From positions 119,052 through 183,051 of the forward strand of contig PKXQ01000121.1 in NCBI GenBank assembly GCA_003132405.1: a DNA stretch of 64,000 nucleotides, in the 5' to 3' direction. This document shows, one piece after another, positions 1 through 10,279 of the stretch (positions within the stretch are counted from its first letter, which is position 1; each line of letters starts with the position of its first letter). A program made the position numbers and the translations under genes. A model generated the notes under the pieces. That model searched no databases. It was not told the origin of the DNA and saw only the letters and a program-made list of their open reading frames with translations. The stretch comes from Acidobacteriaceae bacterium. GTDB taxonomy: Bacteria; Acidobacteriota; Terriglobia; Terriglobales; Acidobacteriaceae.

Positions 1-1882
1 AAGGCTGGAGCGGCAAGAACACAAGCCCCGCATTCGATGTCGCGCCTCCGAAGCTGAAGCCGGCGATAGAAAAAGTCCCGCGCACTTCAGGAATAGTCTT
101 AGTAATCGCTGAGACCTGCCGCCCAATGTTCCGCGTGTATTCGAGCGAAGCTCCCGGAGGTGCTTGAATGGCGACGATCAGATACCCCTGATCTTCCGTC
201 GGCACAAAACCCTGCGGCACTTTCTTGAAGACGAAATACGTGAGACCGAGGCCGAGTACAAAGAGGATAAGCGCAACCACCTCGAAACGCAGAAAGACGC
301 GCAGCGCCCGAACATAACCATTGTTAATAGCGCCCAGCACTCGATCGACGCGCTTGAAGAACCAATTCTTTTCGCCATGTTCGCGGCCGAGCAGCAGTGC
401 CGAAAGTGCCGGAGTAAGCGTGAGCGCGTTAAACGCAGAAATCGCAATCGAAAAAGCGATCGTCAGCGCAAACTGGCGAAACAGGATTCCCGTAGTGCCC
501 GGGAAGAACGCCACCGGAACGAACACCGCAACCAGCACCAGCGAAGTCGCGATAACCGCGCCCGTAACTTCCTTCATGGCGTCCGACGCGGCTTTCACCG
601 GATTCAATTCACCTTCCTGCAAGTGCCGCTCGATATTCTCGATGACGACAATGGCGTCATCGACGACCAACCCCGTCGCCAGCGTAATGCCAAACAAGGT
701 CAGCGTATTAATAGAAAAGCCAAGCAGTTTGACGAACGCGAAGGTCCCGATCAGCGACACTGGAATCGTGACTGCCGGAATAATCGTAGAGCGCCAATCT
801 TCGAGAAAAACGAAGATGACAAGAATCACCAGCGTAATGGCCGTGCCCAACGTCGACACCACATCGCGGATCGATTCGCCGACCGCGTCCGTCGTATCGA
901 AGGCGATCTCATATTTCATTCCCGGCGGAAAGCGTTTCGAAAGCCGATCCAGTTCCGCCACGCACTTCTGATGCACGTCGAGAGCATTAGCCGTCGATAG
1001 CTGCGTAACCGCGATTCCCACCGCTTCGCGCCCGTTGTAATCCAAATCGTTGCTGTAGTCTTCAGCACCGAGTTCGGCATGGCCCACATCTTTCAAGCGC
1101 ACCAGCGTGCCATCCGCATTGCTCTTGAGGATGATGTCGTCAAACTGAGCTGGCTCCGAAAGGCGCCCAACGGCGCGCACGCTGATCTGAAACTGCTGCC
1201 CCGGCATCGCCGGCTGCGAGCCCACCTGGCCCGCGGCGACCTCGACGTTCTGCTCTCCGAGCGCGCTCACCACATCGTCCGCCGTAAGCGCGCGGCTCGC
1301 CATGCGCACCGGATCAAGCCACAGCCGCATCGAATATTTGCGCTCCCCGAAAAGAATGACATCAGCCACGCCCGGCACGCGCTTCAATGTGTCGCGCACA
1401 TAAACATCGAGATAGTTGCTGATAAACAGCGTCGAGTAGCGCTGGTCGGGCGAAAAAACCGCGCCGCCGAACACAAAATTCTGCGAGGTCTTGGCGACGG
1501 TAATTCCAATTTGCTTGACCGCCGCTGGCAGCCTTCCCGAGGCCGTATTCACCCGGTTTTCAATATCAACTGTCGCTAGATCTGGATCGCGTGTGATGTC
1601 GAAGGTCGCGGTAACCGTGCTCACTCCGTCGTTGGTGCTCGAAGAGGTGATGTACTTCATGCCTTCGGCGCCATTAATCTGCTGCTCGAGCGGCGTGGTC
1701 ACCGCTGACTCCACCGTCTGCGAACTCGCTCCCGTATAAACCGCGGTGACTCCCACTTGCGGAGGCGCGAGGTCAGGAAATTGCGCAATCGGCAGAGTAG
1801 GAATGCAAACCGCGCCCGCGAGAATAATCATCAAGGCGCATACGGTGGAAAATACCGGGCGATGAATAAAAAAATCGACCAT
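1..1882 (-). CDS. RND/HAE1 multidrug efflux permease (AcrB-like), truncated at window edge
   Basis: Reverse strand from ATG at ~1882 reads MVDFFIHRPVFSTVCALMIILAGAVCIPTLPIAQFPDLAPPQVGVTAVYTGASSQTVESAVTTPLEQQINGAEGMKYITSSS, the typical AcrB-family N-terminus; follows an MFP gene. Confidence 0.93.
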   Translation of the reverse strand, partial: MVDFFIHRPVFSTVCALMIILAGAVCIPTLPIAQFPDLAPPQVGVTAVYTGASSQTVESAVTTPLEQQINGAEGMKYITSSSTNDGVSTVTATFDITRDPDLATVDIENRVNTASGRLPAAVKQIGITVAKTSQNFVFGGAVFSPDQRYSTLFISNYLDVYVRDTLKRVPGVADVILFGERKYSMRLWLDPVRMASRALTADDVVSALGEQNVEVAAGQVGSQPAMPGQQFQISVRAVGRLSEPAQFDDIILKSNADGTLVRLKDVGHAELGAEDYSNDLDYNGREAVGIAVTQLSTANALDVHQKCVAELDRLSKRFPPGMKYEIAFDTTDAVGESIRDVVSTLGTAITLVILVIFVFLEDWRSTIIPAVTIPVSLIGTFAFVKLLGFSINTLTLFGITLATGLVVDDAIVVIENIERHLQEGELNPVKAASDAMKEVTGAVIATSLVLVAVFVPVAFFPGTTGILFRQFALTIAFSIAISAFNALTLTPALSALLLGREHGEKNWFFKRVDRVLGAINNGYVRALRVFLRFEVVALILFVLGLGLTYFVFKKVPQGFVPTEDQGYLIVAIQAPPGASLEYTRNIGRQVSAITKTIPEVRGTFSIAGFSFGGATSNAGLVFLPLQP

Positions 1883-1928
1883 AAGTGGTTATTTATTTGT
1901 AAATATTTTGTGCAGTGCGGAACCCTAA

Positions 1929-3071
1929 CTAGCTGCTGCTTTCTTGCGGAACTACCGGTATCCCATCAACCAAAAACTGCGTGCCCGAGACCACGACCTT
2001 ATCTCCCGGCTTCACACCGTCGAGAATCACATAATCGTTGCCGACAATCTGGCCCACCTGGAGCGGTCTCTGGTGCACCACATAGCCGCCTTTTTGATCC
2101 GGCTCAGCGACGAAAGCGAAATAAAGCCCGCCGATTCGCGACACAGCCACCACCGGAACCACCGGCTTCTGCTGGCTTCCCCAAACCACGCGGGCGCGAA
2201 TCACTTGCGCCGTGCGCAGTTTGTCGTTTGCGTTCGCGATAGTCGCTTTGACCAGCACCGTCTGCGTCGCCGTGTCCACTTGCGGCGAGAGAAACGTGAC
2301 GCAGCTGCTTGCCAGCAAATTTCCCGCATCGTCGACAATCTGTACTGGCAAATTCAACTTCAACTGCGCAGACTTCTCGATGGGCACATAAATGTAAGCT
2401 TCGAGACTGCCCGGCCGATCTACGGTAGTCAGCGTGGTTGTAGTGACAACGCGATCGCCCACGCGCACTGGGACGTCGCCCACAATTCCCGCGCGCGGCG
2501 CGACCACACGGTAGTAGTGCAATTGAACCTGCTGCTCGTTGACCTGAGCCTCGAGTGAATGCAATTGCGCCTGGGCCGCATCGAGCGTGGCGCGGGCCTG
2601 ATCCAGATCCTGCCTGCTCACCACTCCCGCGATGGCCAGGCCTTCGACGCGCTCGTAATTCTGCTGCGCCCATTTCAGTTGCGCGAGTTGCGCGGCGCGG
2701 GCGTGATCTTCGCTATTGAGTGTCGCCTGCTGCTTGGCCGGATCGATCTGCATTATGGGCGCGCCGTCACCGACCCGCTCGCCCGAGTGCACATAAATCT
2801 GCGTAATAATGCCCTCCACCTGCGGCATCACCACCGCCGAATCGCGCGATTTTAAAGTAGCTACATACTCGGTCGTGTCGTCGATCTTTTCCGCCTTCGC
2901 CGTTTGCACTTTCACCGGCATGGCTTGCGGCGCATCTACTTTCGCTGCTTTGCCGTTGCCGCAGGCGGCCGTCGAAAGAATCAGCGCCAGCAGCGCTCCC
3001 GGCACAATCCCGGCCAAAATCCGCCTCCGAATCGACGATTGCCTTCTTGCAAAAAATAAGGGTAGAAACAT
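1929..3071 (-). CDS. RND efflux periplasmic adaptor (membrane fusion protein, AcrA/HlyD-like)
   Basis: 380 aa; signal peptide/lipobox-like N-term, PQVEGIITQIYVHSGERVGDGAPIMQIDP, RAGIVGDVPVRVGDRV; directly upstream of the permease. Confidence 0.93.
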   Translation of the reverse strand: MFLPLFFARRQSSIRRRILAGIVPGALLALILSTAACGNGKAAKVDAPQAMPVKVQTAKAEKIDDTTEYVATLKSRDSAVVMPQVEGIITQIYVHSGERVGDGAPIMQIDPAKQQATLNSEDHARAAQLAQLKWAQQNYERVEGLAIAGVVSRQDLDQARATLDAAQAQLHSLEAQVNEQQVQLHYYRVVAPRAGIVGDVPVRVGDRVVTTTTLTTVDRPGSLEAYIYVPIEKSAQLKLNLPVQIVDDAGNLLASSCVTFLSPQVDTATQTVLVKATIANANDKLRTAQVIRARVVWGSQQKPVVPVVAVSRIGGLYFAFVAEPDQKGGYVVHQRPLQVGQIVGNDYVILDGVKPGDKVVVSGTQFLVDGIPVVPQESSS

Positions 3072-3189
3072 AGTTGTTCGGGGACACTCGATCGCACAAT
3101 ATTAGACTAAAACATATAGATTCACGGTGCCCGCAGAAAGCTCCGAAGAGTTTTCGCTTCTGCTAGATTGTCTTGTAGATTCTCCCCTT

Positions 3190-4233
3190 ATGAGACCGAT
3201 CCGAAGTTTTGCCAGCGATAACAACGCCGTAGTGCATCCCGAGGTCCTGGACGCCATTGCACGCGCCAACAACGGCCATACGGTAGGCTACGGCAGCGAT
3301 CCGCACACAGAATCTGCCGTCGGAAAATTCCGCGAGCATTTTGGCGACGATGTAAAAGTTTTTTTTGTTTTCAACGGCACGGCTGCGAATGTGCTAAGTC
3401 TGCAGGCGCTGACCCGCCCCTATCATGCCGTCCTCTGCCCCGAGCTTTCTCATATCTACACCGATGAATGTGGTGCGCCCGAAAAGCTCACCGGCTGCAA
3501 ACTGATTCCCCTGCCCGCGCCAGAGGGCAAGTTGACAGTCGAAACCGTGACCCACGTTTATCACGGAATCGGCGACCAGCATCACGTGCAACCGCGCGTC
3601 ATCTCGATTACGCAATCGACCGAGATGGGCACCGTCTACAAGCCTGCCGAAATCGAAGCCCTCGCCCGCTTTGCTCACGAGCGCAAAATGTTCCTGCACA
3701 TGGACGGAGCGAGGATTTCGAACGCCGTGGCCGCACAGCAACTCAGCCTGCGGCAAGCCACGCGCGATCTCGGCGTGGACGTTCTTTCGTTCGGCGGAAC
3801 CAAAAACGGCCTGATGGGCGTCGAAGCCGTCGTCTTCTTTCGCCCAGAGTTGGCCGAAGATTTTTCATTCCTGCGCAAACAGGGAATGCAACTGGCCTCT
3901 AAGATGCGCTTCCTGTCAGCGCAAATGGAAGCTCTCTTGACCAACGACCTCTGGCGCCGCAACGCAGAGCACGCCAACCGCATGGCGCGCCTGCTCGAAC
4001 AGGAAGTAAAGAAAATTCCGCGCGTCAAGATCGTCTACCCGGTCGACGCGAACGGCGTCTTCGCGCAGATTCCTCCCGCCGCAATTCCGAAAATACACGA
4101 ACGCTATTTTTTCTATGTCTGGAGCGAGGAGGAGTCCATCGTCCGCTGCATGTGCTCGTTCGATACCACCGAAGATGACGTCCGGCAATTCGTGGCTTTT
4201 GTGGGGGAAGTGATAAGTAGCCTGCCGAATTGA
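3190..4233 (+). CDS. ltaE: Low-specificity L-threonine aldolase / beta-eliminating lyase (PLP-dependent)
   Basis: MRPIRSFASDNNAVVHPEVLDAIARANNGHTVGYGSDPHTE..., FLHMDGARISNA, LSFGGTKNGLMG; start chosen at internal ATG of ORF 3127. Confidence 0.88.
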   Translation: MRPIRSFASDNNAVVHPEVLDAIARANNGHTVGYGSDPHTESAVGKFREHFGDDVKVFFVFNGTAANVLSLQALTRPYHAVLCPELSHIYTDECGAPEKLTGCKLIPLPAPEGKLTVETVTHVYHGIGDQHHVQPRVISITQSTEMGTVYKPAEIEALARFAHERKMFLHMDGARISNAVAAQQLSLRQATRDLGVDVLSFGGTKNGLMGVEAVVFFRPELAEDFSFLRKQGMQLASKMRFLSAQMEALLTNDLWRRNAEHANRMARLLEQEVKKIPRVKIVYPVDANGVFAQIPPAAIPKIHERYFFYVWSEEESIVRCMCSFDTTEDDVRQFVAFVGEVISSLPN

Positions 4234-4305
4234 AGCTCCCTAACGGGTATTGCGCGATGCTATTGCAGAGCTACCTCTCCGCCGTTGGGTTAAGCGCAGC
4301 CGCTA

Positions 4306-4545
4306 TTATTTCTTGCCCGCCTTGATTTTCGCCCATCGTGCCCGCTGCGCGGCCGCAATTCTACGGCGTCCTGCAACTGAAATCTTCCGCTTCTTACGAG
4401 CTGCGACAGGGGCGGCCTTGCTCCCGTGCAGGTAGACGTTCCCAAACGTGGTGAGCGCAACGCTCACGCGGTGCAGTTCGTTCTCCAGCCGCGCGCGTTC
4501 CTGCTGCAGTTGTTTGACTACGGTCTCAATGAGTGTCTTTGGCAT
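4306..4545 (-). CDS. Small basic protein with Lys/Arg-rich C-terminal tail (RRRIAAAQRARWAKIKAGKK)
   Basis: 79 aa, coiled-coil-like N-term and basic tail; no competing ORF with better features. Confidence 0.55.
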   Translation of the reverse strand: MPKTLIETVVKQLQQERARLENELHRVSVALTTFGNVYLHGSKAAPVAARKKRKISVAGRRRIAAAQRARWAKIKAGKK

Positions 4546-4691
4546 TCAGTGATTCTAGCACCCGAAACTCGGCCAGCAATACGGTTCCCGCGAGCAACGG
4601 TCGTTAGCTTGAAAAGAATTCCCGTTTTCGCATGAATCCCATTGTGGCGTGAACAGCTGCCGGTCAATCCTACCGAACACACGGGCTCTCA

Positions 4692-5138
4692 CTATCCTCC
4701 ATGCGTCATCGGCGTGGCGTCAGTCGCGATGCATATCCATGAACCGTCCCTGTAAATCCACGTGTCGATGAAGCGTTCACGATGCGTCTTGTCTCCCTTG
4801 GCTTCCTTCACCGCGATCACTCCAATCGCGATCGCCGTGCTTCCGAAGACGCGCACCGTCAGCGATTCCGGAGCTACCTGCTCGTCATTCGCATTGGACG
4901 CTTTGACACTCGCCAGAAACTCCGACTTAGTCTTGAGCGAGCCATCGTCTTCAACCAGCACCAGCGAATTGTCGAGGATCGAAGACAGCGCCTTAACGTC
5001 TCCCGCCTTGTAGGCTTGATTCCAGGCTTTTTCGAGCGCCAGCACCTGAGCGCGGGCTACCTGTTCATCCTGTGCCGATACCATCACCGCAACCCCAGCG
5101 ATCAGCGCCAGAAGAATCCCGAAGCCGACCCACTTCAT
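4692..5138 (-). CDS. Secreted DUF4440/SnoaL-like (NTF2 fold) protein
   Basis: ORF 4692..5177; MKWVGFGILLALIAGVAVMVSAQ signal peptide then VLALEKAWNQAYKAGDVKALSSILDNSLVLVEDDG; mature start inferred. Confidence 0.75.
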   Translation of the reverse strand: MKWVGFGILLALIAGVAVMVSAQDEQVARAQVLALEKAWNQAYKAGDVKALSSILDNSLVLVEDDGSLKTKSEFLASVKASNANDEQVAPESLTVRVFGSTAIAIGVIAVKEAKGDKTHRERFIDTWIYRDGSWICIATDATPMTHGG

Positions 5139-5255
5139 ATGCGAGCCTCCCCCGTTTGCGCCGCTCCACTTCCACAAACTTTGCGGCAGTTCGAAGTACG
5201 ATAGCAGAAAAGCGTGGCAACGATAAGTTGAGCGGTTGGTGCCGAAGCTATTCTG

Positions 5256-5858
5256 TTGTTAAGCTTGGTGGCCATGAAAGGACTGACCATGAAAACCAAA
5301 ATTGCTGAAACAGTTCTTGTCGTATTAGTTTTTGTCGCACTCGCTGGCGCGCAAGATACCATGAAGAAACCCGCGGCGCCCAAACCGGCCGTGAGTCCAT
5401 CGCAAGCTTTGCTCGATAACTGGAACTACGTGGCTCACAAGTTGATCGCCATGGCGGAAGACTTTCCCGAAGACAAGTACGACTTCAAACCGGTGCCCGC
5501 TGAGCGCAGCTTCGCCGAGCAACTGTTGCACGCCGCGAATGCAAGCTATTTTTTCGTCAATCCCGCCATGGGACTAAAGCCTCCGGCAGAAGAAGATCCC
5601 AAGCGCGACCAATATAAAACCAAAGCCGCAATAGTCGAATTCGTGAAGAAGGCTTTCGCCGACGGCGCCGCCGCCATCAAGCAAAAGGGCGACAAGGGCC
5701 TGAACGACCTCATGGTCGATCCCTTCGAGAATCAGCAAGTGCGCTTGTCAGACATGGCGTGGGGCCTGATCGAGCACTCCGGAGAACACTATGGCCAGCT
5801 CGTTGTCTATTATCGCGTCGCCGGATTAGTGCCGCCCGAGTCGCGGCCGAAAAAGTAA
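5256..5858 (+). CDS. DinB-family protein (secreted)
   Basis: LLDNWNYVAHKLIAMAEDFPEDKYDFKPVPAERSFAEQLLHAANASYFF...HSGEHYGQLVVYYR, DinB-like His spacing. Confidence 0.8.
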   Translation: MLSLVAMKGLTMKTKIAETVLVVLVFVALAGAQDTMKKPAAPKPAVSPSQALLDNWNYVAHKLIAMAEDFPEDKYDFKPVPAERSFAEQLLHAANASYFFVNPAMGLKPPAEEDPKRDQYKTKAAIVEFVKKAFADGAAAIKQKGDKGLNDLMVDPFENQQVRLSDMAWGLIEHSGEHYGQLVVYYRVAGLVPPESRPKK

Positions 5859-5906
5859 AGCAAGTCCCGCTCGGCGGCAGCGGTCGCGCTGATACCATAA
5901 CCTTCG

Positions 5907-6934
5907 TGCGACCGCTGCTCGACGTCCGCAACCTGAGCATACAATTTCCCCAGTCGCGTGGAGGGTCGACACCCGCCATCGCTCAGCCCGCCGCCGCTGT
6001 GGCCGCCGTGCGCAGCCTCTCATTCTCCATCGCCCCCGGTGAAGTTCTCGGCCTGGTCGGCGAATCCGGCTCCGGAAAATCCATCACCTCGCTAGCCATC
6101 ATGGGCCTCCTGCCCCCATCCGCCCAAGTCACCGGCGAAATTACTTTTCAGAACGGCGATAGCAATGCTGCGCCCACCCACCTGACCACTCTGCCCGCCG
6201 ACCAGCTCCGTCAGCTTCGCGGCTCCGGCATCGCCATGATTTTTCAGGAGCCCATGACCGCCCTCAATCCCGTCATGCGCGTCGGCGACCAGATCGCCGA
6301 AGCCGTGCTCGCTCACCAGCGCGTCCCGAAAGCCGATGCCCGCCGCAGGGCCGTCGAAGGCATGCGCGACGTCGCCATCCCTGAGCCCGAGCAACGCGCC
6401 CGCAGCTACCCTCATCAGCTCTCCGGAGGCATGCGCCAGCGCGTCATGATCGCCATGGCCATCGTCAATCGCCCCCAACTCCTTATCGCCGACGAGCCCA
6501 CCACTGCGCTCGACGTCACCATCCAGCAACAGATTCTCGATCTCCTCAACGATCTCCGCCACAAATTTGGATTGGCGATGCTTTTCATCTCCCACGACCT
6601 CGCCGTCGTCTCCCACGTAGCCGATCGCGTCGCCGTAATGTACGCCGGCAATCTAGTCGAGCTGGGCACAAAGGCCGACATCTTCCGCGCCTCCGCTCAT
6701 CCCTACACGCAAGGCCTGTTGCATGCCATCCCAACGCTGACGACTGATCGCGATCATCCCCTCGCAACCATCGAAGGCACCGTCCCTTCGATTTCCCACC
6801 TGCCCGCCGGATGCCCCTTCGAACCGCGCTGCCCCCATCGCATCCCCGGATGCGCTACCGCCCTTCCGCCTCTGGTCGAAGTCAGCGCCGGCCACTGGGC
6901 TCGTTGCCCCGTCGTGAATCTTCCAAAAATCTGA
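5907..6934 (+). CDS. Oligopeptide/dipeptide ABC transporter ATP-binding protein (DppD/OppD-like)
   Basis: Walker A GESGSGKS, signature LSGGMRQRVMIAMAI, Walker B LLIADEPTTALDV, C-terminal oligopeptide motif GCPFEPRCPHR; start inferred within ORF 5759. Confidence 0.92.
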
Positions 6935-6949
6935 TACCAATAATCTGCC

Positions 6950-7020
6950 TTTGGGTGGCGCGGCGGTTCACCGCTGCGAAAAACCCTTGTTTTCAACGAC
7001 GGCTTTAGCCGCTGAGGGAG
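6950..7020. repeat. Family A palindromic repeat (TTTGGGTGGCGCAGCG...GGCTTTAGCCGCTGAGG)
   Basis: Two short hairpins (gcggttcaccgc; ggctttagcc) in fixed order. Confidence 0.85.
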
Positions 7021-7153
7021 GCTCCGGGACGACCGATAATTTTCCCCGCAAAATATCGAAGGCTGCGCTCTTTTGAAAACAAATTGGTGGGCTCTCGTTT
7101 TTCGCACGACATGAAAGCCAAGCTGTCGAAAGGCGGGCCTGATCAGAGCTTAT

Positions 7154-8326
7154 TTAATACTTAGGCATCTTGGGATCGATGCGCTCCGCCCATGCGGTGA
7201 TCCCGCCGGTCAGGTTGTAGACCTTCGTGAATCCGGCGCGCCGCAGAAAGTTTACGGCTTTAGCGCTGCGTCCGCCCATCTTGCAATGAGCTACAATCTC
7301 GCGGCTGGAGTCAAGTTCACTTACTCGCTTGGGTAAGTCGCCAACAGGGATGAGATATCCATTCAGATGACAGATCTGATATTCGTGCGGCTCGCGCACA
7401 TCAAGGATGAAGACATCGGCTTTCGCGTCTAACTTCTTTTTTAAATCCTCGACCGAAATCGACGGAATGTCGTTGCCAGCAGGCTCTTCCTGGCCACGGA
7501 TGCCGCAAAACTGGTCATAGTCAATCAGTTCGGTGATGGTGCGATGAGTGCCGCAAACGGGGCAGTCGGGATTCTTGCGCAGTTTGAGTTCGCGAAACTT
7601 CATTCCCAGCGCATCGACTAACAGCAACCGCCCGACAAGCGGATCGCCTTGTCCCAGAATTAGCTTGATCGTTTCAGTCGCCTGAATCACTCCGACTAAG
7701 CCAGGCAGAATGCCCAACACTCCGCCTTCGGCGCATGACGGAACAAGGCCGGGCGGCGGCGGCTCGGGATAGAGGCAGCGATAGCACGGTCCATCTTCCG
7801 TGGCGAAGACGCTGGCCTGGCCTTCGAAGCGAAAAATCGATCCATAAACATTGGGTTTGCCAGTAAGCACGCAGGCATCGTTGACCAGATAACGAGTAGG
7901 AAAATTGTCTGTGCCATCCGCCACAATGTCGAACTCGCGAAATAATTCGAGCGCATTGGCGCTTGTCAATTTTGTGTCGAAGGTGCGCAGGTTGAGATAT
8001 GGATTGATGGCCGTCAGTTTGTCGGCGGCGGAATCAAGCTTCTTGCGGCCGACGTCGGCAGTCGTGTGGATGATCTGGCGCTGAAGGTTGGTGTAATCGA
8101 CCACATCGAAGTCGACGATGCCGAGCGTGCCCACGCCAGCCGCAGTGAGGTAGAGCGCCAACGGCGAGCCCAGGCCGCCCGCCCCGATGCACAGAACCTT
8201 CGCAGCCTTCAGCTTCTGCTGCCCTTCCATGCCCACCTCGGGCATGATGAGATGGCGCGAGTAGCGCAGGATTTCGTCGTTACTCAGAAGCGCTTCGGCG
8301 GGTTTGACGTCGGAAATCGTGGCCAT
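7154..8326 (-). CDS. ThiF/MoeB-family adenylyltransferase with C-terminal rhodanese domain (MoeZ-like)
   Basis: RYSRHLIMPEVGMEGQQKLKAAKVLCIGAGGLGSPLALYL, CPVC zinc ligands, rhodanese active site VAHCKMGGRSAK. Confidence 0.92.
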   Translation of the reverse strand: MATISDVKPAEALLSNDEILRYSRHLIMPEVGMEGQQKLKAAKVLCIGAGGLGSPLALYLTAAGVGTLGIVDFDVVDYTNLQRQIIHTTADVGRKKLDSAADKLTAINPYLNLRTFDTKLTSANALELFREFDIVADGTDNFPTRYLVNDACVLTGKPNVYGSIFRFEGQASVFATEDGPCYRCLYPEPPPPGLVPSCAEGGVLGILPGLVGVIQATETIKLILGQGDPLVGRLLLVDALGMKFRELKLRKNPDCPVCGTHRTITELIDYDQFCGIRGQEEPAGNDIPSISVEDLKKKLDAKADVFILDVREPHEYQICHLNGYLIPVGDLPKRVSELDSSREIVAHCKMGGRSAKAVNFLRRAGFTKVYNLTGGITAWAERIDPKMPKY

Positions 8327-8432
8327 AGGATTCTTATTAACTACAGGTAACACGTAACAGCGGAAAGACAGGCAAAGCAGCAAAAGCCTTCCGCCTCACC
8401 TCAGAGGCCAGAGCAGCGCCCCTTCTATATAT

Positions 8433-8714
8433 TCAAATTGTGCCGCCGCCGGCAATCGACGGCACTATGGAAATGGTATCACCGTCCTTCAGCTCGGTTG
8501 CTTCCTTCTGCAGGTAGCGCATGTCCTCGTCGTTAACATACACATTGACGAAGGTGCGGAGCTTGCCTTCGTCGTTATAGAGATGACGCTTCAAGTCTGG
8601 ATGCTGAGAAACGAGGCCAGCGAGGGCCTCGCCCACGGTTTTCGCCGGAACGTTAATTGAAGCTTGTTTGCCCGAGTATTGGCGAAGGGGAGACGGAATC
8701 TGAATCTGCGGCAT
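8433..8714 (-). CDS. ThiS/MoaD/CysO-like ubiquitin-fold sulfur carrier with C-terminal ...AGGGTI
   Basis: MPQIQIPSPLRQYSGKQASINVPAKTVGEALAGLVSQHPDLKRHLYNDEGKLRTFVNVYVNDEDMRYLQKEATELKDGDTISIVPSIAGGGTI; next to ThiF. Confidence 0.9.
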   Translation of the reverse strand: MPQIQIPSPLRQYSGKQASINVPAKTVGEALAGLVSQHPDLKRHLYNDEGKLRTFVNVYVNDEDMRYLQKEATELKDGDTISIVPSIAGGGTI

Positions 8715-8909
8715 ATGGATAAAGATGCTATGGTTCGGGCGGAAGATGCAAGCGGGAAATGAGTGGTGAGCGGCTTCGCCCGCCAGACGCGTCGAATCGA
8801 GAGCACGCGCGTGCGTGGTAGTCCAGTTACGCGCGGTTCGCGCCACTGGTGACTCGTGGGACTAAGGAGGGGCGGCAATCCGCCGATTGATGGCTAGGGA
8901 GAGCCGCGC

Positions 8910-9701
8910 ATGCCTGAAGTCATTGCCGCAGTGGAATCGGAATTAGTAAAAGAAAGTATTGCTCACGCAGAGTGCCTTTGCGGCGAGCATCTGCGCGAGG
9001 CACAGCTTATCCAAGCGTCGCTGCTGCCCATCAAGGGACTCAGCCACGAATCGCTGGAGATCGCCTTCCGTTGCATACCTTTTTTCGAGGTGGGAGGCGA
9101 TTTTGCCGACTTTTTCAAGTTGCCCGACGGTTTTGTAGGCATCTACCTAGGTGACGTTGTAGACAAGGGCCTCCCGGCGGCGATGTACGGCGCGCTGGTG
9201 ATGGGAACGTTGCGCGGGATTCACAAATGCGGTACGGACACGGCGCGCGTTCTAGCCTGCTTGAACGAGCGGCTGGTGCAGCGTCCGATCAACGGGCGCT
9301 TTTGCTCGACCTTGTATGCGCTCTTCAATCCGCTGACGCGCGAACTTATTTTCTCCAATGCCGGGATGCCGCTGCCGCTGCTGGTCTCAGGAACGAGCTG
9401 CCGCCCGCTCGGCGATGGCGGATTGCCGTCGGGAATGTTTGCCGGCAGCACTTATGAACGGCATGTGGTGCAGCTCGATCCGGGAGATTGTGTTCTTTTC
9501 GCGAGCGATGGCCTGCATGAACTGCGCAACCCAGACGGAGAAGAATTCTGCACCTCAGAAATGATGGAGGCCTGGGCACAATGCCGGCGCAAGTCAGCAA
9601 CCGAGTCAGTCAACTTTGTCTTCAATCGGCAGGATGCGTTCTCTGACGGCACCGCGCCGCATGATGACATTACCGCAGTGGTGCTGAAGGTGCTGGCGTA
9701 G
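8910..9701 (+). CDS. PP2C-family Ser/Thr phosphatase (SpoIIE/RsbU-like)
   Basis: LREAQLIQASLLP, EVGGDFADFFKLPDGFVGIYLGDVVDKGLPAAMYGAL, PHDDITAVVLK. Confidence 0.9.
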   Translation: MPEVIAAVESELVKESIAHAECLCGEHLREAQLIQASLLPIKGLSHESLEIAFRCIPFFEVGGDFADFFKLPDGFVGIYLGDVVDKGLPAAMYGALVMGTLRGIHKCGTDTARVLACLNERLVQRPINGRFCSTLYALFNPLTRELIFSNAGMPLPLLVSGTSCRPLGDGGLPSGMFAGSTYERHVVQLDPGDCVLFASDGLHELRNPDGEEFCTSEMMEAWAQCRRKSATESVNFVFNRQDAFSDGTAPHDDITAVVLKVLA

Positions 9702-9719
9702 CGGGAGGTCGGCCTCCGA

Positions 9720-10154
9720 TCACGCTACTTCGAGTTTCTCGTCCACTAATTTTTTTTCGGCTTCGTCGCTGCCCGTGAGTCCGAAAGAGTTGGTCAGAAC
9801 GGCTTTGCCTTTCTCCACGCTCGTGATCACGTAGGAACAACCGAACCAGTGCGCCTCCGCCAAGTCCGTGGACGACCATTGCGCAGGATGGTCGGGGTGG
9901 GAATGATAAAAACCGACGATGTCTTCTCCGCGCTCGCGCCCTTCGCGCTGAATGCGAATGAGTTCTTTCGGATCGATGTGGTAGCGGTTGTACGGCGAGT
10001 CATCGCGCGTGTTGCTGCAGCGCGCGATGCCAGTGACGGTCTTTGCGCCATCGTCGTCGAAGTGGCCGAGCAGGACTCCACAACACTCGTGAGGATAGGT
10101 TTCTTCTCCGTGGCGGCGAAGAGAGAGATAGTCGGATTCGGAAATTTTCAGCAT
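9720..10154 (-). CDS. JAMM/MPN+ metalloprotease (Mov34/Mec-like)
   Basis: FYHSHPDHPAQWSSTDLAEAHW matches HxHx(7)SxxD; HECCGVLLG N-term. Confidence 0.92.
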   Translation of the reverse strand: MLKISESDYLSLRRHGEETYPHECCGVLLGHFDDDGAKTVTGIARCSNTRDDSPYNRYHIDPKELIRIQREGRERGEDIVGFYHSHPDHPAQWSSTDLAEAHWFGCSYVITSVEKGKAVLTNSFGLTGSDEAEKKLVDEKLEVA

Positions 10155-10182
10155 GTGTAAAGGTTAGAGGTTAAGCAAGGTC

Positions 10183-10279
10183 AGAGGTTAGAGGTCAGAT
10201 TGCAGAGGTAAAACCGCCTCCCGCTGCGGCGTCACTACGCCGATGCACTTTAACCTCTGCAATCCGACCTCTGACCTCT
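10183..10279. repeat. Large imperfect hairpin with 27-nt arms made of ~7-nt units (GAGGTCA/TGCAGAG...)
   Basis: Arms 10183..10209 agaggttagaggtcagattgcagaggt and 10253..10279 acctctgcaatccgacctctgacctct, complementary with 2 mismatches; lies between JAMM and cysteine synthase genes. Confidence 0.85.

Noticed and set aside
164-1739. Several plus-strand ORFs (164..1000, 321..971, 1079..1579, 1491..1739)
   Set aside because: All antisense to the RND permease reading frame
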